This document shows, in pieces, positions 1 through 7,365 of a stretch of DNA of 44,742 nt; the stretch's first letter is position 1; every line of letters begins with the position of its first letter. This DNA is from a virus. The position numbers and the translations under genes are program-made. Where the stretch lies: the IMG/VR virus record IMGVR_UViG_3300047195_000504, positions 1 through 44,742 of that record; one strand, given 5' to 3'. The notes beneath the pieces are model-generated. The model worked only from the letters and a program-made list of their open reading frames with translations. It ran no database searches and had not been told where the DNA came from.

Positions 1-127
1 CGCCTTGGTCAAAGGCGCGGCACAGCTCCAGCAGCAGCTGGGATTGTTTGATCCGAAAACCACGTTCACCCTTTCGAACCCCCGGGCGGTTGCGTGGATG
101 CGGAAGAACGGCGGCTCTGTCGATTAT
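1..127. repeat. Terminal direct repeat, left copy
   Basis: These 127 bases are identical to 44616-44742. The repeat lies inside the minor-head coding region and joins its two halves in frame. A 127-base exact overlap is what an assembler working at k=127 leaves on a circular or circularly permuted molecule, so this is most likely an assembly overlap and not a biological repeat. Confidence 0.97.
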
Positions 128-526
128 ATCAAGGACATCCAGCAGACGACTGCCGATAGCCTGAAACAGGTGATCACCACCGGCCTTGATGAAGGCTGGA
201 GCTACAACACCACCGCCCGCGAGATCCAGAAGCTCTACGATGAACCGATCAGCCGTGATCGTGCCCAACTCATTGCCGTGACAGAATCAGCACGCGCTTA
301 CGAGGCGGGAAACCATGCTTTCGCGCAGTCCATCGAGGACGAAGGGATCGCCATGGAAAAGCAGTGGACTACCTCGCACGACGACCGCGTGAGCGACGGG
401 TGCGCAGAGAACGAGGCCGCCGGCTGGATCCCGCTGGATGAAGCGTTTCCGTCCGGTGATCAGGAGCCCCCCCGGTTCCCCGGGTGCCGGTGTTACTGTA
501 TGTATCGACAAGTGAAAGGAGGATAA
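1..526 (+). CDS. Minor head protein, SPP1 gp7 / Mu gpF family (C-terminal part)
   Basis: C-terminal 175 residues of a head morphogenesis protein whose start is at the other end of the window (44281). Joined across the overlap, the gene is 861 nt and encodes 286 residues. The family signature is clear near the end: a W-T-T..D-D-R-V segment, a C..N..G-W-I segment, then F-P-S-G, P-P, and a C-R-C motif. Proteins of this family bind the portal and act during procapsid assembly or DNA ejection. The position directly after the portal fits. The stop at 524-526 is followed by a strong Shine-Dalgarno sequence for the next gene. Confidence 0.93.
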   Translation, partial: ALVKGAAQLQQQLGLFDPKTTFTLSNPRAVAWMRKNGGSVDYIKDIQQTTADSLKQVITTGLDEGWSYNTTAREIQKLYDEPISRDRAQLIAVTESARAYEAGNHAFAQSIEDEGIAMEKQWTTSHDDRVSDGCAENEAAGWIPLDEAFPSGDQEPPRFPGCRCYCMYRQVKGG

Positions 527-528
527 TA

Positions 529-750
529 ATGTCAAAAAAACTAGAACCGAAAAAGCAGGAAACAAAGCAGCAGGAACCGCCCGCGGAACAGCCACAGGAC
601 CCCGATGCAGGGGGACCCTACCGCCCGATGGCTGCGAAAGAACCGGACCCGATAGATAAGCTCGAAGCGGTCGAACTGAGACTCACGGTGCTGGAGAAGA
701 TCGTCGAAAAGCACCAGCGGTATCATTTCGGGGGCAGTGGGCAGAGTTGA
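529..750 (+). CDS. Small Pro/Gln-rich protein with C-terminal coiled coil
   Basis: 73 residues from ATG 529, chosen because AAAGGAGG at 516-523 lies at ideal spacing and the gene starts 2 nt after the minor-head stop. The first half is charged and disordered (Lys, Glu, Gln, Pro). The second half has a leucine/valine heptad pattern (K-L-E-A-V-E-L-R-L-T-V-L-E-K-I-V) that should form a short coiled coil. No family is recognised. Its place between head genes suggests an assembly accessory, which is inference. The stop overlaps the next start. Confidence 0.8.
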   Translation: MSKKLEPKKQETKQQEPPAEQPQDPDAGGPYRPMAAKEPDPIDKLEAVELRLTVLEKIVEKHQRYHFGGSGQS

Positions 751-950
751 CCTTCCGGCCACCATTCCCCCCGGCAGCGGTCGAATACCTGAAGCTGCAC
801 CTGGACGAATGGCCGTCCGTGCTGGCGTACCACATCAGCCTTCCTAAAGAACGTGGTGGGTATGGATATCTTTGCACTCCTCGCGGCGTCCGTGAACAAA
901 TCAAAAAAATCAGGCAGGAACAAACCAATGGCATCGTTCTACGGGGATAA
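747..950 (+). CDS. Small hypothetical protein, TTG start
   Basis: 67 residues starting at TTG 747, which overlaps the preceding stop (TTGA coupling). The sequence has a Pro-rich start, a helix around E-Y-L-K-L-H-L-D-E-W and a basic C-terminal helix. It overlaps the next gene by 23 nt if that gene starts at ATG 928. No family is recognised. Codon use is GC-rich at third positions in the first half, as in the neighbours, which supports real coding. Confidence 0.6.
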   Translation: MTFRPPFPPAAVEYLKLHLDEWPSVLAYHISLPKERGGYGYLCTPRGVREQIKKIRQEQTNGIVLRG

Positions 951-1602
951 CTTTACGGAAGACGGGCGGTTGTTCAACCGTGAGGGGAAACGGCAGATCA
1001 TGGAAGTCCTGTTCTGCGGCGGCGACCTGCTGAAACTCGCGGGTCTGGTCGTTAAAGAGGCATGGCTACGGGATGACGGCGAGGGATACCCCCCCAACAC
1101 CCGGTTCCTAATGACCATGCTGGATAATTTCACTTGGGAGAACTCCGTGTGGCTCATCAACCTCTCGCAACTGCACCAGAAAACCATCATGCGGGTCGGG
1201 AAATGGCTGATCGTGCTCTACCGTAATGACCAGATGTATTTCGAGCGGATCGGCGGCTGCATCCTATTCGTGATCATGAGGTTCCCGGAATACAAGGATG
1301 ACCTTCCTGGCCTGCTGCAAGCCCTGAAAGACTGGTATCTCCAAAACGAGAAACGGGTGGATCGATACGAGCATATGCAGCGCCTTTTTGCGCTGGTCCA
1401 GGCGCACTACGCAAAAGGCGGGTGGTTCCAGCAGATCATCGACTGGTGCTTCCGGTATCTCTATGAGCACCGCGAGAAATTCAATTGGCAGATTCCTTCC
1501 TCGGAAGATCCCGACAGGTCAGTCTATGATCCGCTGGTATGGGCAGGGGGTCCGAAAGGCCGGGGGGGAGAGTGGATCATGGTGAACGGGGGGCACGGAT
1601 GA
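928..1602 (+). CDS. Uncharacterised head-region protein, Trp/aromatic-rich
   Basis: 224 residues from ATG 928. The reading frame is open from GTG 853, but the stretch before 928 overlaps the previous gene and reads like out-of-frame sequence, so the shorter start is preferred. The protein is rich in Trp, Tyr and Phe and predicted helical, with no signal peptide or clear membrane segment. No family is recognised. The last bases overlap the methyltransferase start (1599), so the two are translationally coupled. Confidence 0.75.
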   Translation: MASFYGDNFTEDGRLFNREGKRQIMEVLFCGGDLLKLAGLVVKEAWLRDDGEGYPPNTRFLMTMLDNFTWENSVWLINLSQLHQKTIMRVGKWLIVLYRNDQMYFERIGGCILFVIMRFPEYKDDLPGLLQALKDWYLQNEKRVDRYEHMQRLFALVQAHYAKGGWFQQIIDWCFRYLYEHREKFNWQIPSSEDPDRSVYDPLVWAGGPKGRGGEWIMVNGGHG

Positions 1603-2225
1603 AACTCTGGGGCGATACCCCGCCGGTCGACCGCGAAGCATTTCTGAAGACCTTCAATAGCATCGACGGATACTTCACGGAATACGAGGCCCTGCGGGCT
1701 TATGAGATGGCGCGGTTCACCCGGGGATTCGGGGTAATCGTCGAGATCGGCTCCTACAAGGGCAAATCGACATATGCATGGGCATCTGGGGCGGTGGATG
1801 TCCCAATTTACTCTATCGATATCGCCCACGATCCGATCTTTGAAGAGAACATGAAGCGAACCGGGGTGATGGACCGGATCCGGATCGTCCGGGGCGATTC
1901 CACAACCATCGGTCGCAGCTGGGCCCTTCCGGTCGAACTGCTGTTCATTGACGGATCGCATGACTACAGCGCAGTGAAGGCAGATCTTGAGGGCTGGCTG
2001 CCGCATGTTGTCCCTGGTGGGTTCGTCGCCCTGCATGACGCCGGGGGGTACTGGCCCGACCCCACAAAGATTGCACACGAGGTCCTGGTCTGCAACCAGA
2101 CCACGCGGTTTTATGATGTGCGGGTAATCGACTCGCTCTGCCATGCCCGGGTGAGGATGAAGAGAAAGTATCCGGTCGATTACGATTCGGTGAATGGAGG
2201 TTTGCCATGGAAGAAGCCGTTCTGA
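1599..2225 (+). CDS. Class I SAM-dependent methyltransferase (Methyltransf_24-like)
   Basis: 208 residues. Motif I is visible as V-E-I-G-S-Y-K-G-K-S-T (about residues 48-58). An acidic strand end I-Y-S-I-D follows, then the strand 4 motif L-L-F-I-D-G-S-H-D-Y and P-G-G-F-V-A-L-H-D. This pattern is typical of the TylF/Methyltransf_24 group, which O-methylates sugars and small molecules. The substrate cannot be read from the sequence. The gene sits within the head cluster, overlapping both neighbours by 4 and 19 nt, so it is co-expressed with virion genes. Modification of a capsid glycan, a virion protein or a host surface sugar are options. Confidence 0.85.
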   Translation: MKLWGDTPPVDREAFLKTFNSIDGYFTEYEALRAYEMARFTRGFGVIVEIGSYKGKSTYAWASGAVDVPIYSIDIAHDPIFEENMKRTGVMDRIRIVRGDSTTIGRSWALPVELLFIDGSHDYSAVKADLEGWLPHVVPGGFVALHDAGGYWPDPTKIAHEVLVCNQTTRFYDVRVIDSLCHARVRMKRKYPVDYDSVNGGLPWKKPF

Positions 2226-2653
2226 AACTTCTGAAAGAAGCTGCAGAGAAGATCGAGAAAATCCAATTCGGGAGCGTGGTTTTCGAAGACGAGGTCGTCG
2301 ATCCATTCCGCCCGCTCTCAATGGCGCATTTCACGTACCGGGACCTCATCAGGAAATACGACGCGCTGGAGAAGGACCCGACCATGAAAAAGATATTCGG
2401 TGCCATGCTCCGGATCCGGGTTGCCCTCGCATTATCAGAGTATCCTTTCCGGCAGCGTCAGGAATGGGAATGGTGGTTCATGGCCGTGTACCGGGACGCA
2501 AAGTACTGGGATAGATGGGAAATCGTCAACCCCAACGACCCAAAGCAGGTCTTCATTCCGGCCGATCCCCGGAACTGGCAGCCTGCAATCAGCGAAGATG
2601 TCGGGCACTTCGAAAATGGGGTGTGGATACCATTCATCACCAAGAAGACGTGA
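2207..2653 (+). CDS. Uncharacterised head-region protein
   Basis: 148 residues from ATG 2207, preceded by GGAGG and overlapping the methyltransferase end by 19 nt. The N-terminus is an amphipathic helix (L-L-K-E-A-A-E-K-I-E-K-I); the middle and end are Trp/Arg-rich. Like the protein at 928-1602 it is aromatic-rich and helical. I recognise no family. It is the last gene before the gene-free stretch 2654-3094. Confidence 0.78.
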   Translation: MEEAVLKLLKEAAEKIEKIQFGSVVFEDEVVDPFRPLSMAHFTYRDLIRKYDALEKDPTMKKIFGAMLRIRVALALSEYPFRQRQEWEWWFMAVYRDAKYWDRWEIVNPNDPKQVFIPADPRNWQPAISEDVGHFENGVWIPFITKKT

Positions 2654-2766
2654 TCTTACTCTCTCAACTTATTTGTCAATCCCCCGCTATCGTCCCGGAA
2701 CCCGGCCCCCATCCCGGCACCTGTGCATTTCGCAGCCATCACAACCGGTACGGCCCGCTGGAGGGG

Positions 2767-2774
2767 TATAAAAA
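2767..2774 (+). promoter_or_regulatory. TATA box of candidate RNA promoter
   Basis: TATAAAAA in a GC-rich surrounding, preceded by a purine run. With usual archaeal spacing, transcription would start near 2792-2800. No credible start codon follows at that distance, so it appears to drive a non-coding transcript or a long leader. Confidence 0.5.
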
Positions 2775-2791
2775 CGTCCGGTTCTGTGGTT

Positions 2792-2990
2792 CTGTACTTA
2801 TTTCGATCCGGAGTTTGCGCACATGGGCCGGGGGAACGTGGATGGGGTGCTGATGCCGGAATTCAGGAACATCTAACGAATGCACATCGGAGCGCGAGCC
2901 CGGCGCCCGAACCCTGGGTCAAAAACAGGGAACTCCGACAAGGTGGCCTGCTTGATCTTCCGGGCCCGGTCAAGAGTCTTTTTTATTTTC
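2792..2990 (+). ncRNA. Candidate structured non-coding RNA
   Basis: About 200 nt between a TATA box (2767) and a terminator-like hairpin with T-tract (2951-2990). Complementary arms are visible: TCGGAG 2887-2892 pairs with CTCCGA 2933-2938 and encloses two hairpins, CCCTG 2912-2916 with CAGGG 2926-2930 and a GCGC/GCGC stem near 2892-2906, giving a possible three-way junction. Open frames here have no ribosome binding sites and atypical protein composition. Ends are estimates. It could instead be a long attenuator leader for the head operon. Confidence 0.45.
2951..2990 (+). terminator. Hairpin plus T-tract terminator
   Basis: CTTGA (2951-2955) pairs with TCAAG (2970-2974) around the self-complementary CCGGGCCCGG (2960-2969), followed by a T-rich run to 2990. 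Archaeal termination relies mainly on the T-tract. It would end the transcript from 2767 and/or the upstream head genes, ahead of the promoter at 3065. Confidence 0.6.
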
Positions 2991-3022
2991 TGTCTCATGA
3001 TTTACCTAGCGTAAGTGCCACC

Positions 3023-3094
3023 TGATATATACACTTTTCCCTTACATCACGTTACCGTGTGATGTTAATATACTTTTCCCCGCCCAATATATGT
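3023..3094 (+). promoter_or_regulatory. Head operon promoter with operator-like inverted repeat
   Basis: Two AT-rich boxes are present: GATATATAC at 3024-3032 and TTAATATAC at 3065-3073. The second lies about 26 nt before ATG 3095, right for a leaderless message. Between them is an inverted repeat ACATCAC (3044-3050) / GTGATGT (3059-3065), with an 8-nt spacer, abutting the second TATA box. A regulator bound there could control late head expression. Confidence 0.55.
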
Positions 3095-4576
3095 ATGCCT
3101 TATCCTTCAGAGCATGCTGCAAGGATAGCAGACCCTGATCAGTTCACCGGGATCAAGCGTAAGAACGGTGAATTTGGACCCGGTATTGATGTCATTTATG
3201 GAATTAAAAACGACAAGTCTGAGGTCCAGGCAATCAGGTTTGACTCTTCTAAGTACTCCCCAGAACAGGCAAAGGCGTGGCTGAAAAAGCACGATTACAA
3301 ACCGATCCGGTTTGAGCCGGCAACAGACAGCCGCGAGAACTCCGCGCCCGATGCACCACACTCCACCGGAGGCTCCGACCCGCAGCCGACCGGCAGTATT
3401 CCCCACATCCGGGCGTTGCAGGTCGCTTTTCACACCGCTAACAACCTCTACGATTTGGAGAACGGGGACCTCCTGATCAAGGACGTGCCACTCGTGGCTG
3501 AAGGGGAATGGACAGACTCCGCACAGAAATCCCCGCTCGTCTACACGGCAAAGACTCTCGAAGCGTACGCAGGGAACTGGATCCGCCGTACCGGTTACAA
3601 CCGGCATATGGGCGGCGTTCCCCGGGACGAGTCTAATCGGGTGAGCGAGGCGATCAATCCGCATTTTGGTCAATTCATGGACGAGGAGGGCACTACCCGC
3701 GCCGCCGTTATCTCTGATCTCCTTGTCTATGGCAGCACCCCGAGCGGCCGGGCGATGCAGGAGTTGATCAAGCGGAAGATCATCAAGTTCGTCAGCGTCG
3801 AGCACGGGGGCGACGAAGTGGAGAACCCACAGACCCACCGTATGGAAGCCGCCAGCCTCGTTTTCGGAGGGTTCGCCTTCGTGAACAAGGGAGCCTGTAA
3901 GGTTTGCAGGATCAACGAGGCAGCACCAGCTCAGGAGACACCGATGTTAAAAAAGGATGATTCTCTCGAAGGATTGCAGGTGATAATCCAATCGGCTCTT
4001 AATGACAAATTCAAATCACCATCCCCGGACGGATACCTCTCCGGTCTATATATTGTGATGACTTTCCCGGATCGCGTGATCTATTCCTATGATGGGAAGA
4101 AGTTCGAAGTTCCGTATATGGTCGAGAACGACTCTGCCACTCTCGGAACTCCGGTAGAGGTGGAGGAAGTCTACGTACAGAAAAAGGTACTCGAATTCTT
4201 CCCCGGGGCTGATGTGAAAGAGCTGATGGAAGCAATCCAAAAAAAACAGGACAAGAACATGACAGCAGGCAAGGAACTCGAAGCCGCAGTAGCGGCAGCC
4301 ACCGCTCCGATCATGAAGGAGATGGAGGCGATCAAGGCAGCGCAGAAACCCGCCGAGGTCAAGGTGGAGATCCCGAAGGAACTCTCCGAACTCCCGGGTA
4401 TGGTCAAGGAGCTCGCCGGTCTTCCGGCATCAATTAAGGCCCTTGCAGACCGGATCGATGCGCTGGAAAAAGATGGCATTCCGAAGACGGATGCTGGAAA
4501 CACCAAGGAACTCGAAGCCCTTCCGGAATATTACGTTCCGGTTGACAGGAAGAAGGGTATCGTAGGAGCGCAGTAA
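3095..4576 (+). CDS. Prohead protease (XkdF-like) fused to scaffold
   Basis: 493 residues from ATG 3095; the in-frame ATG 3059 is rejected because it lies within the promoter. Residues 1-75 show the XkdF-type N-terminus (M-P-Y-P-S-E-H-A-A-R, then G-I-D-V-I-Y-G-I and E-V-Q-A-I-R-F-D). Residues about 95-270 match a phage prohead serine protease, with F-V-S-V-E-H-G-G and F-G-G-F-A-F-V-N-K-G. The remainder is Lys/Glu/Ala-rich with coiled-coil repeats, as in capsid scaffolds. It cleaves scaffold and capsid termini during maturation. An internal start at 3944 could make scaffold alone. The decoration and capsid genes follow directly. Confidence 0.88.
   Translation: MPYPSEHAARIADPDQFTGIKRKNGEFGPGIDVIYGIKNDKSEVQAIRFDSSKYSPEQAKAWLKKHDYKPIRFEPATDSRENSAPDAPHSTGGSDPQPTGSIPHIRALQVAFHTANNLYDLENGDLLIKDVPLVAEGEWTDSAQKSPLVYTAKTLEAYAGNWIRRTGYNRHMGGVPRDESNRVSEAINPHFGQFMDEEGTTRAAVISDLLVYGSTPSGRAMQELIKRKIIKFVSVEHGGDEVENPQTHRMEAASLVFGGFAFVNKGACKVCRINEAAPAQETPMLKKDDSLEGLQVIIQSALNDKFKSPSPDGYLSGLYIVMTFPDRVIYSYDGKKFEVPYMVENDSATLGTPVEVEEVYVQKKVLEFFPGADVKELMEAIQKKQDKNMTAGKELEAAVAAATAPIMKEMEAIKAAQKPAEVKVEIPKELSELPGMVKELAGLPASIKALADRIDALEKDGIPKTDAGNTKELEALPEYYVPVDRKKGIVGAQ
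3933..3946 (+). promoter_or_regulatory. Internal ribosome binding site and in-frame start for a free scaffold
   Basis: AGGAG (3933-3937) precedes an in-frame ATG at 3944 with 6-nt spacing, at the junction between the protease and coiled-coil parts. Use of this start would give a 210-residue scaffold sharing the C-terminus of the protease, the arrangement known for lambda C/Nu3. Confidence 0.5.
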
Positions 4577-4577
4577 T

Positions 4578-5039
4578 ATGGCGGATATTACCACGTTCCC
4601 GACAATCCGGAACGTCCTCTATGCGGGGAATAATATCCAGGGCCGAAAAGCATCCGGGACAATCAAGGCCGGAATGGTCGTCTGTCCCGCAGCGACCGGT
4701 GTCGAAAAGGTCATGATCGCCTGCGTTGCAGGTGCAGGACAGGCTCCGGAAGGTGTCGCTCTGTACGACGCAGCCGATGGCGAATGGTTTGCGATGGCCG
4801 GACCCGGTTGTGAGATCTACGTTGCGAACACCGATGGGGTATCAGTTACTGCGGATGTCGGCGACTATGCGATTCCAGACGACAACGCAGTCGGAGGGTG
4901 TGTCTCACCGCTGGCACCCGGGGCAATCACAGCGGGTATCGTATACTCCCCGATTGGGCGGTTTACGACCGACATGGCCGCGAATGCAACGGGCCGCATC
5001 CTGATCAACCCGATCGTGATCAATGTGGCGGTGAGCTGA
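4578..5039 (+). CDS. Capsid decoration protein
   Basis: 153 residues, starting one base after the protease stop. The sequence is Ala/Gly/Val-rich beta protein with few charged residues and no signal peptide. Position between protease-scaffold and major capsid protein, size and composition fit a head decoration (lambda D-like or DUF2190-like) protein, which stabilises the expanded capsid. Assignment to one family is not certain from the sequence alone. Confidence 0.72.
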   Translation: MADITTFPTIRNVLYAGNNIQGRKASGTIKAGMVVCPAATGVEKVMIACVAGAGQAPEGVALYDAADGEWFAMAGPGCEIYVANTDGVSVTADVGDYAIPDDNAVGGCVSPLAPGAITAGIVYSPIGRFTTDMAANATGRILINPIVINVAVS

Positions 5040-5041
5040 AC

Positions 5042-6103
5042 ATGACACAGCTACTTATCAGGGCCCTCGAGGCCGCAGCATCTGGACCGGCTGAAAAGAA
5101 ACAGCTCCAGGAACAGATCGTCAAGAGGTTCCTCCCCGTAGTGGAGAGGGAACTTGGTATGACCTATATGATCCAGGGGGAAGATGGCAAGCCGGGCAAG
5201 GCCCGTGAACTGCTTCTCTCCACCGCAATTGAGAGCGGCACGCTGATTCAGACCGAGATCCACCGGACTATCATCGAGGGGGCAGAACCAGCGAGGTGTT
5301 TCCGGGGCGATGCGAACGGACAGGGTGGTGCAATGGCTGGCATACCCATGAAGGCCAAATCAATACAGGTCAACATCGGGGAGACCGGCTCGTATGCCCC
5401 CATTGTCCCGGAAGGTGCAGAGATCCCGGTCAAAACCCAGGACTATACCCCCCGCACATGGACTGCAGTCAAATTCGGAGAACGCCCGATCATTACACAG
5501 GAAATGATTGACGATTCCCTGTTTGCAGCTGCCGAACTGGAGGTCCGCAAGGCCGGCAAGAGGATCGAGAACACACTCAACCAGTGGTGTGTCCAGGTAT
5601 TGATGGACAATGCCGGGAACGAGTACGACATCAATGCCGCAGCTGGAACCGTTGCCGGCGTCCAGGCAATCATAGGCGCACGAACGCTCCTGATAGCCGA
5701 CGGGTATATCCCCAACACCTACGTCGCACACCCCAACGCATCGCAGTATCTTCTCAAGGACTTCATCCCCGGATATACTCCGGAAGCACTGGCAATCGTC
5801 AAGGAGGCTACCCTTCCTCGCGTTGTAGGATGTAACGGGTTTGAGTGCGGTGTGGAATGTACCACTACCACCTCCCCGTATCCCTCCGCCTCTTATGTCT
5901 GGGGCGCCCCGACAGATTCCTACATCGGATATCTGGTGTACGACCGCGATAACGCAGGGTATATCGGAACCCGCCAGGACATCGTGATCAAAAACTTCAA
6001 CGATGTGATCCGGGACTTGGTGAACTTTACCGTGACCGGACGGTATGCGGTCCAGTACGGCGTTGCGAATGCAATCAGCCGGGTAGAGTTCGGCGGCGCG
6101 TAA
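5042..6103 (+). CDS. Major capsid protein, HK97 fold
   Basis: 353 residues from ATG 5042, two bases after the decoration stop; the frame is open upstream, but that part overlaps the decoration gene. The N-terminal 80 residues are helical and charged. The core contains Y-A-P-I-V-P-E-G-A-E-I-P, F-G-E-R-P-I-I-T-Q-E-M-I-D-D-S, a long spine helix ending in N-T-L-N-Q-W, and a C-terminal V-R-D-L-V-N-F-T-V-T-G-R-Y-A-V, all typical of HK97-type shells. It is the main building block of the icosahedral head. Confidence 0.92.
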   Translation: MTQLLIRALEAAASGPAEKKQLQEQIVKRFLPVVERELGMTYMIQGEDGKPGKARELLLSTAIESGTLIQTEIHRTIIEGAEPARCFRGDANGQGGAMAGIPMKAKSIQVNIGETGSYAPIVPEGAEIPVKTQDYTPRTWTAVKFGERPIITQEMIDDSLFAAAELEVRKAGKRIENTLNQWCVQVLMDNAGNEYDINAAAGTVAGVQAIIGARTLLIADGYIPNTYVAHPNASQYLLKDFIPGYTPEALAIVKEATLPRVVGCNGFECGVECTTTTSPYPSASYVWGAPTDSYIGYLVYDRDNAGYIGTRQDIVIKNFNDVIRDLVNFTVTGRYAVQYGVANAISRVEFGGA

Positions 6104-6126
6104 GCATTGAGGGAGGGACATCCCTC

Positions 6127-6384
6127 ATGCTTTCGTCCAGGAACAGCGGGAAATACCTGATGGCGAGTTATGAGGAGGACCGCGAAGCCTGCGCTCTCGA
6201 CAAGGATCAGTTCAGCGCAGCTGATCAGGAATACCTCGAAGTCGATACCACCCCGCACCGGGGCCGTGGGCAGGCTGTCGAGGATACCTTCCTGATCGAT
6301 ACCTGCCCGGTCGATCCACTTACTCCTGCTGAAAAGGATGCAGTCGACATCCGGCACCTGCCACAGATGGGAGGAGATCCCTGA
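6127..6384 (+). CDS. Small acidic head-region protein
   Basis: 85 residues from ATG 6127; ATG 6160 is an alternative start in frame. GGGAGGG lies upstream at a long spacing. Acidic, no recognised domain. It lies between capsid and connector genes and its stop overlaps the next start (TGATG). Possibly a head completion accessory; function unknown. Confidence 0.65.
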   Translation: MLSSRNSGKYLMASYEEDREACALDKDQFSAADQEYLEVDTTPHRGRGQAVEDTFLIDTCPVDPLTPAEKDAVDIRHLPQMGGDP

Positions 6385-6779
6385 TGGCGTACTGCACCTA
6401 TACCGATGTCCAGCTCGAAGCCGGTACCGCGTGCGGCACGGCCACCACATCGGACATTACCAGCCTGATCGCCCGCAGCGACGCAGAGATCGCCGATATC
6501 CTCACGCAAAAAGGCATTACCGCGCCGGCATCTGCCACGCAGCTCAAGACTGCCTCGATCTACCTGACGATCGCCAAGATCAAGCGCCGGCAGGCACACG
6601 AGCTCAGCCGTCCGAACTCCCTCTCTCTCGGGGGAGACATCTCGTTTGGGGTATCGGTTGAAGCGGAGATCGCCTCGCTGGAAAAGGGGGCCATGGCAGC
6701 GATCGATCAGTATGTCTCTCATGTCAACGGCACGGGCATCCGGGTATCGCGGGTCCGGACCCGCATACGGGGGATCTGA
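6384..6779 (+). CDS. Head-tail connector protein (gp6/gp15-like)
   Basis: 131 residues, ATG overlapping the previous stop. The sequence shows the helical connector pattern: Y-T-D-V near the start, D-I-T-S-L-I-A-R-S-D-A-E-I-A-D-I-L, then A-S-I-Y-L-T-I-A-K-I-K-R-R. These proteins form a ring beneath the portal after DNA packaging. Order capsid, connector, closure, gp10-like protein, tail completion protein is the standard siphovirus order and supports the call. Confidence 0.78.
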   Translation: MAYCTYTDVQLEAGTACGTATTSDITSLIARSDAEIADILTQKGITAPASATQLKTASIYLTIAKIKRRQAHELSRPNSLSLGGDISFGVSVEAEIASLEKGAMAAIDQYVSHVNGTGIRVSRVRTRIRGI

Positions 6780-7364
6780 ATGGTTCTCCCCTCCGTCTTC
6801 CTAATCCACAGTGCCACCCTCCATCAGCAGCAGCAGAACTTCACGCTCGGGTACGATGCCGGCACCGCAGCATTCACGGCAGGCAAAACCCTCACAGGTG
6901 CAACCTCACATGCCACCGCAATCATTGTATCGACAGGCGCCGTTGCGTCCGGCACGCTCACCCTGCACACCATCACCGGCACGTTCCAGAACGACGAGGC
7001 AATCAGCGATAACGGAACGGTGCCCGGCGCGGCGGTAGTAAACGGCACGATTGCGGAAGCGTTCGATGCATACGGAAACCTCTCATATACGGATGTGACC
7101 GCCACGGTTGCATGCCGGTTTGTCGGGCCGCAGGAATCTTTCCGATCCGGTGCCCGGAACATTCCATACATCGTAAGCACACCCCGCGTCCTGCTCCCTG
7201 CAGGCACGGCCGTGGCTGAAGGCGATACCCTGACCAGCACAATTCTTGGATTCGCAGGAACGTTCCGTGTCAACAGCGTGAAGCAGACCTACGAGGCAGC
7301 GCAGGCGACCGTATCGCATATCACATGTGAGATCGCCGCTGCAGGCGCAACCGGGGGTGCATGA
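6780..7364 (+). CDS. Head closure protein with inserted beta domain
   Basis: 194 residues, starting directly after the connector stop. The C-terminal half (from about residue 95, with V-A-C-R-F-V-G-P and a beta-rich end) resembles a head-closure or stopper protein. The N-terminal half carries a Thr/Ala/Gly-rich beta segment (F-T-A-G-K-T-L-T-G-A-T-S-H-A-T) like domains often grafted onto phage structural proteins. The family is longer here than the usual 110-130 residues because of this insert. Assignment rests mainly on order. Confidence 0.65.
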   Translation: MVLPSVFLIHSATLHQQQQNFTLGYDAGTAAFTAGKTLTGATSHATAIIVSTGAVASGTLTLHTITGTFQNDEAISDNGTVPGAAVVNGTIAEAFDAYGNLSYTDVTATVACRFVGPQESFRSGARNIPYIVSTPRVLLPAGTAVAEGDTLTSTILGFAGTFRVNSVKQTYEAAQATVSHITCEIAAAGATGGA

Positions 7365-7365
7365 G

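Noticed and set aside
1-127. Terminal repeats as long terminal repeats of an integrated element
   Set aside because: The repeat is within a gene and restores it when joined; its length fits an assembly overlap and there is no target duplication.
1524-2406. Two minus-strand frames opposite the methyltransferase and following gene
   Set aside because: Shadow composition (Pro, Arg, Ser), no start signals, and the plus-strand methyltransferase motifs are intact.
2515-3025. Two overlapping plus-strand frames in the gene-free stretch
   Set aside because: Composition is atypical, no ribosome binding sites, and one contains the terminator hairpin and T-tract; a structured RNA explains the region better.
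3107-3838. Minus-strand frame opposite the prohead protease
   Set aside because: Antisense shadow of a strongly supported gene; no promoter or start signals.
5360-6121. Minus-strand frame opposite the major capsid gene
   Set aside because: Antisense shadow; the plus-strand capsid protein is clear.
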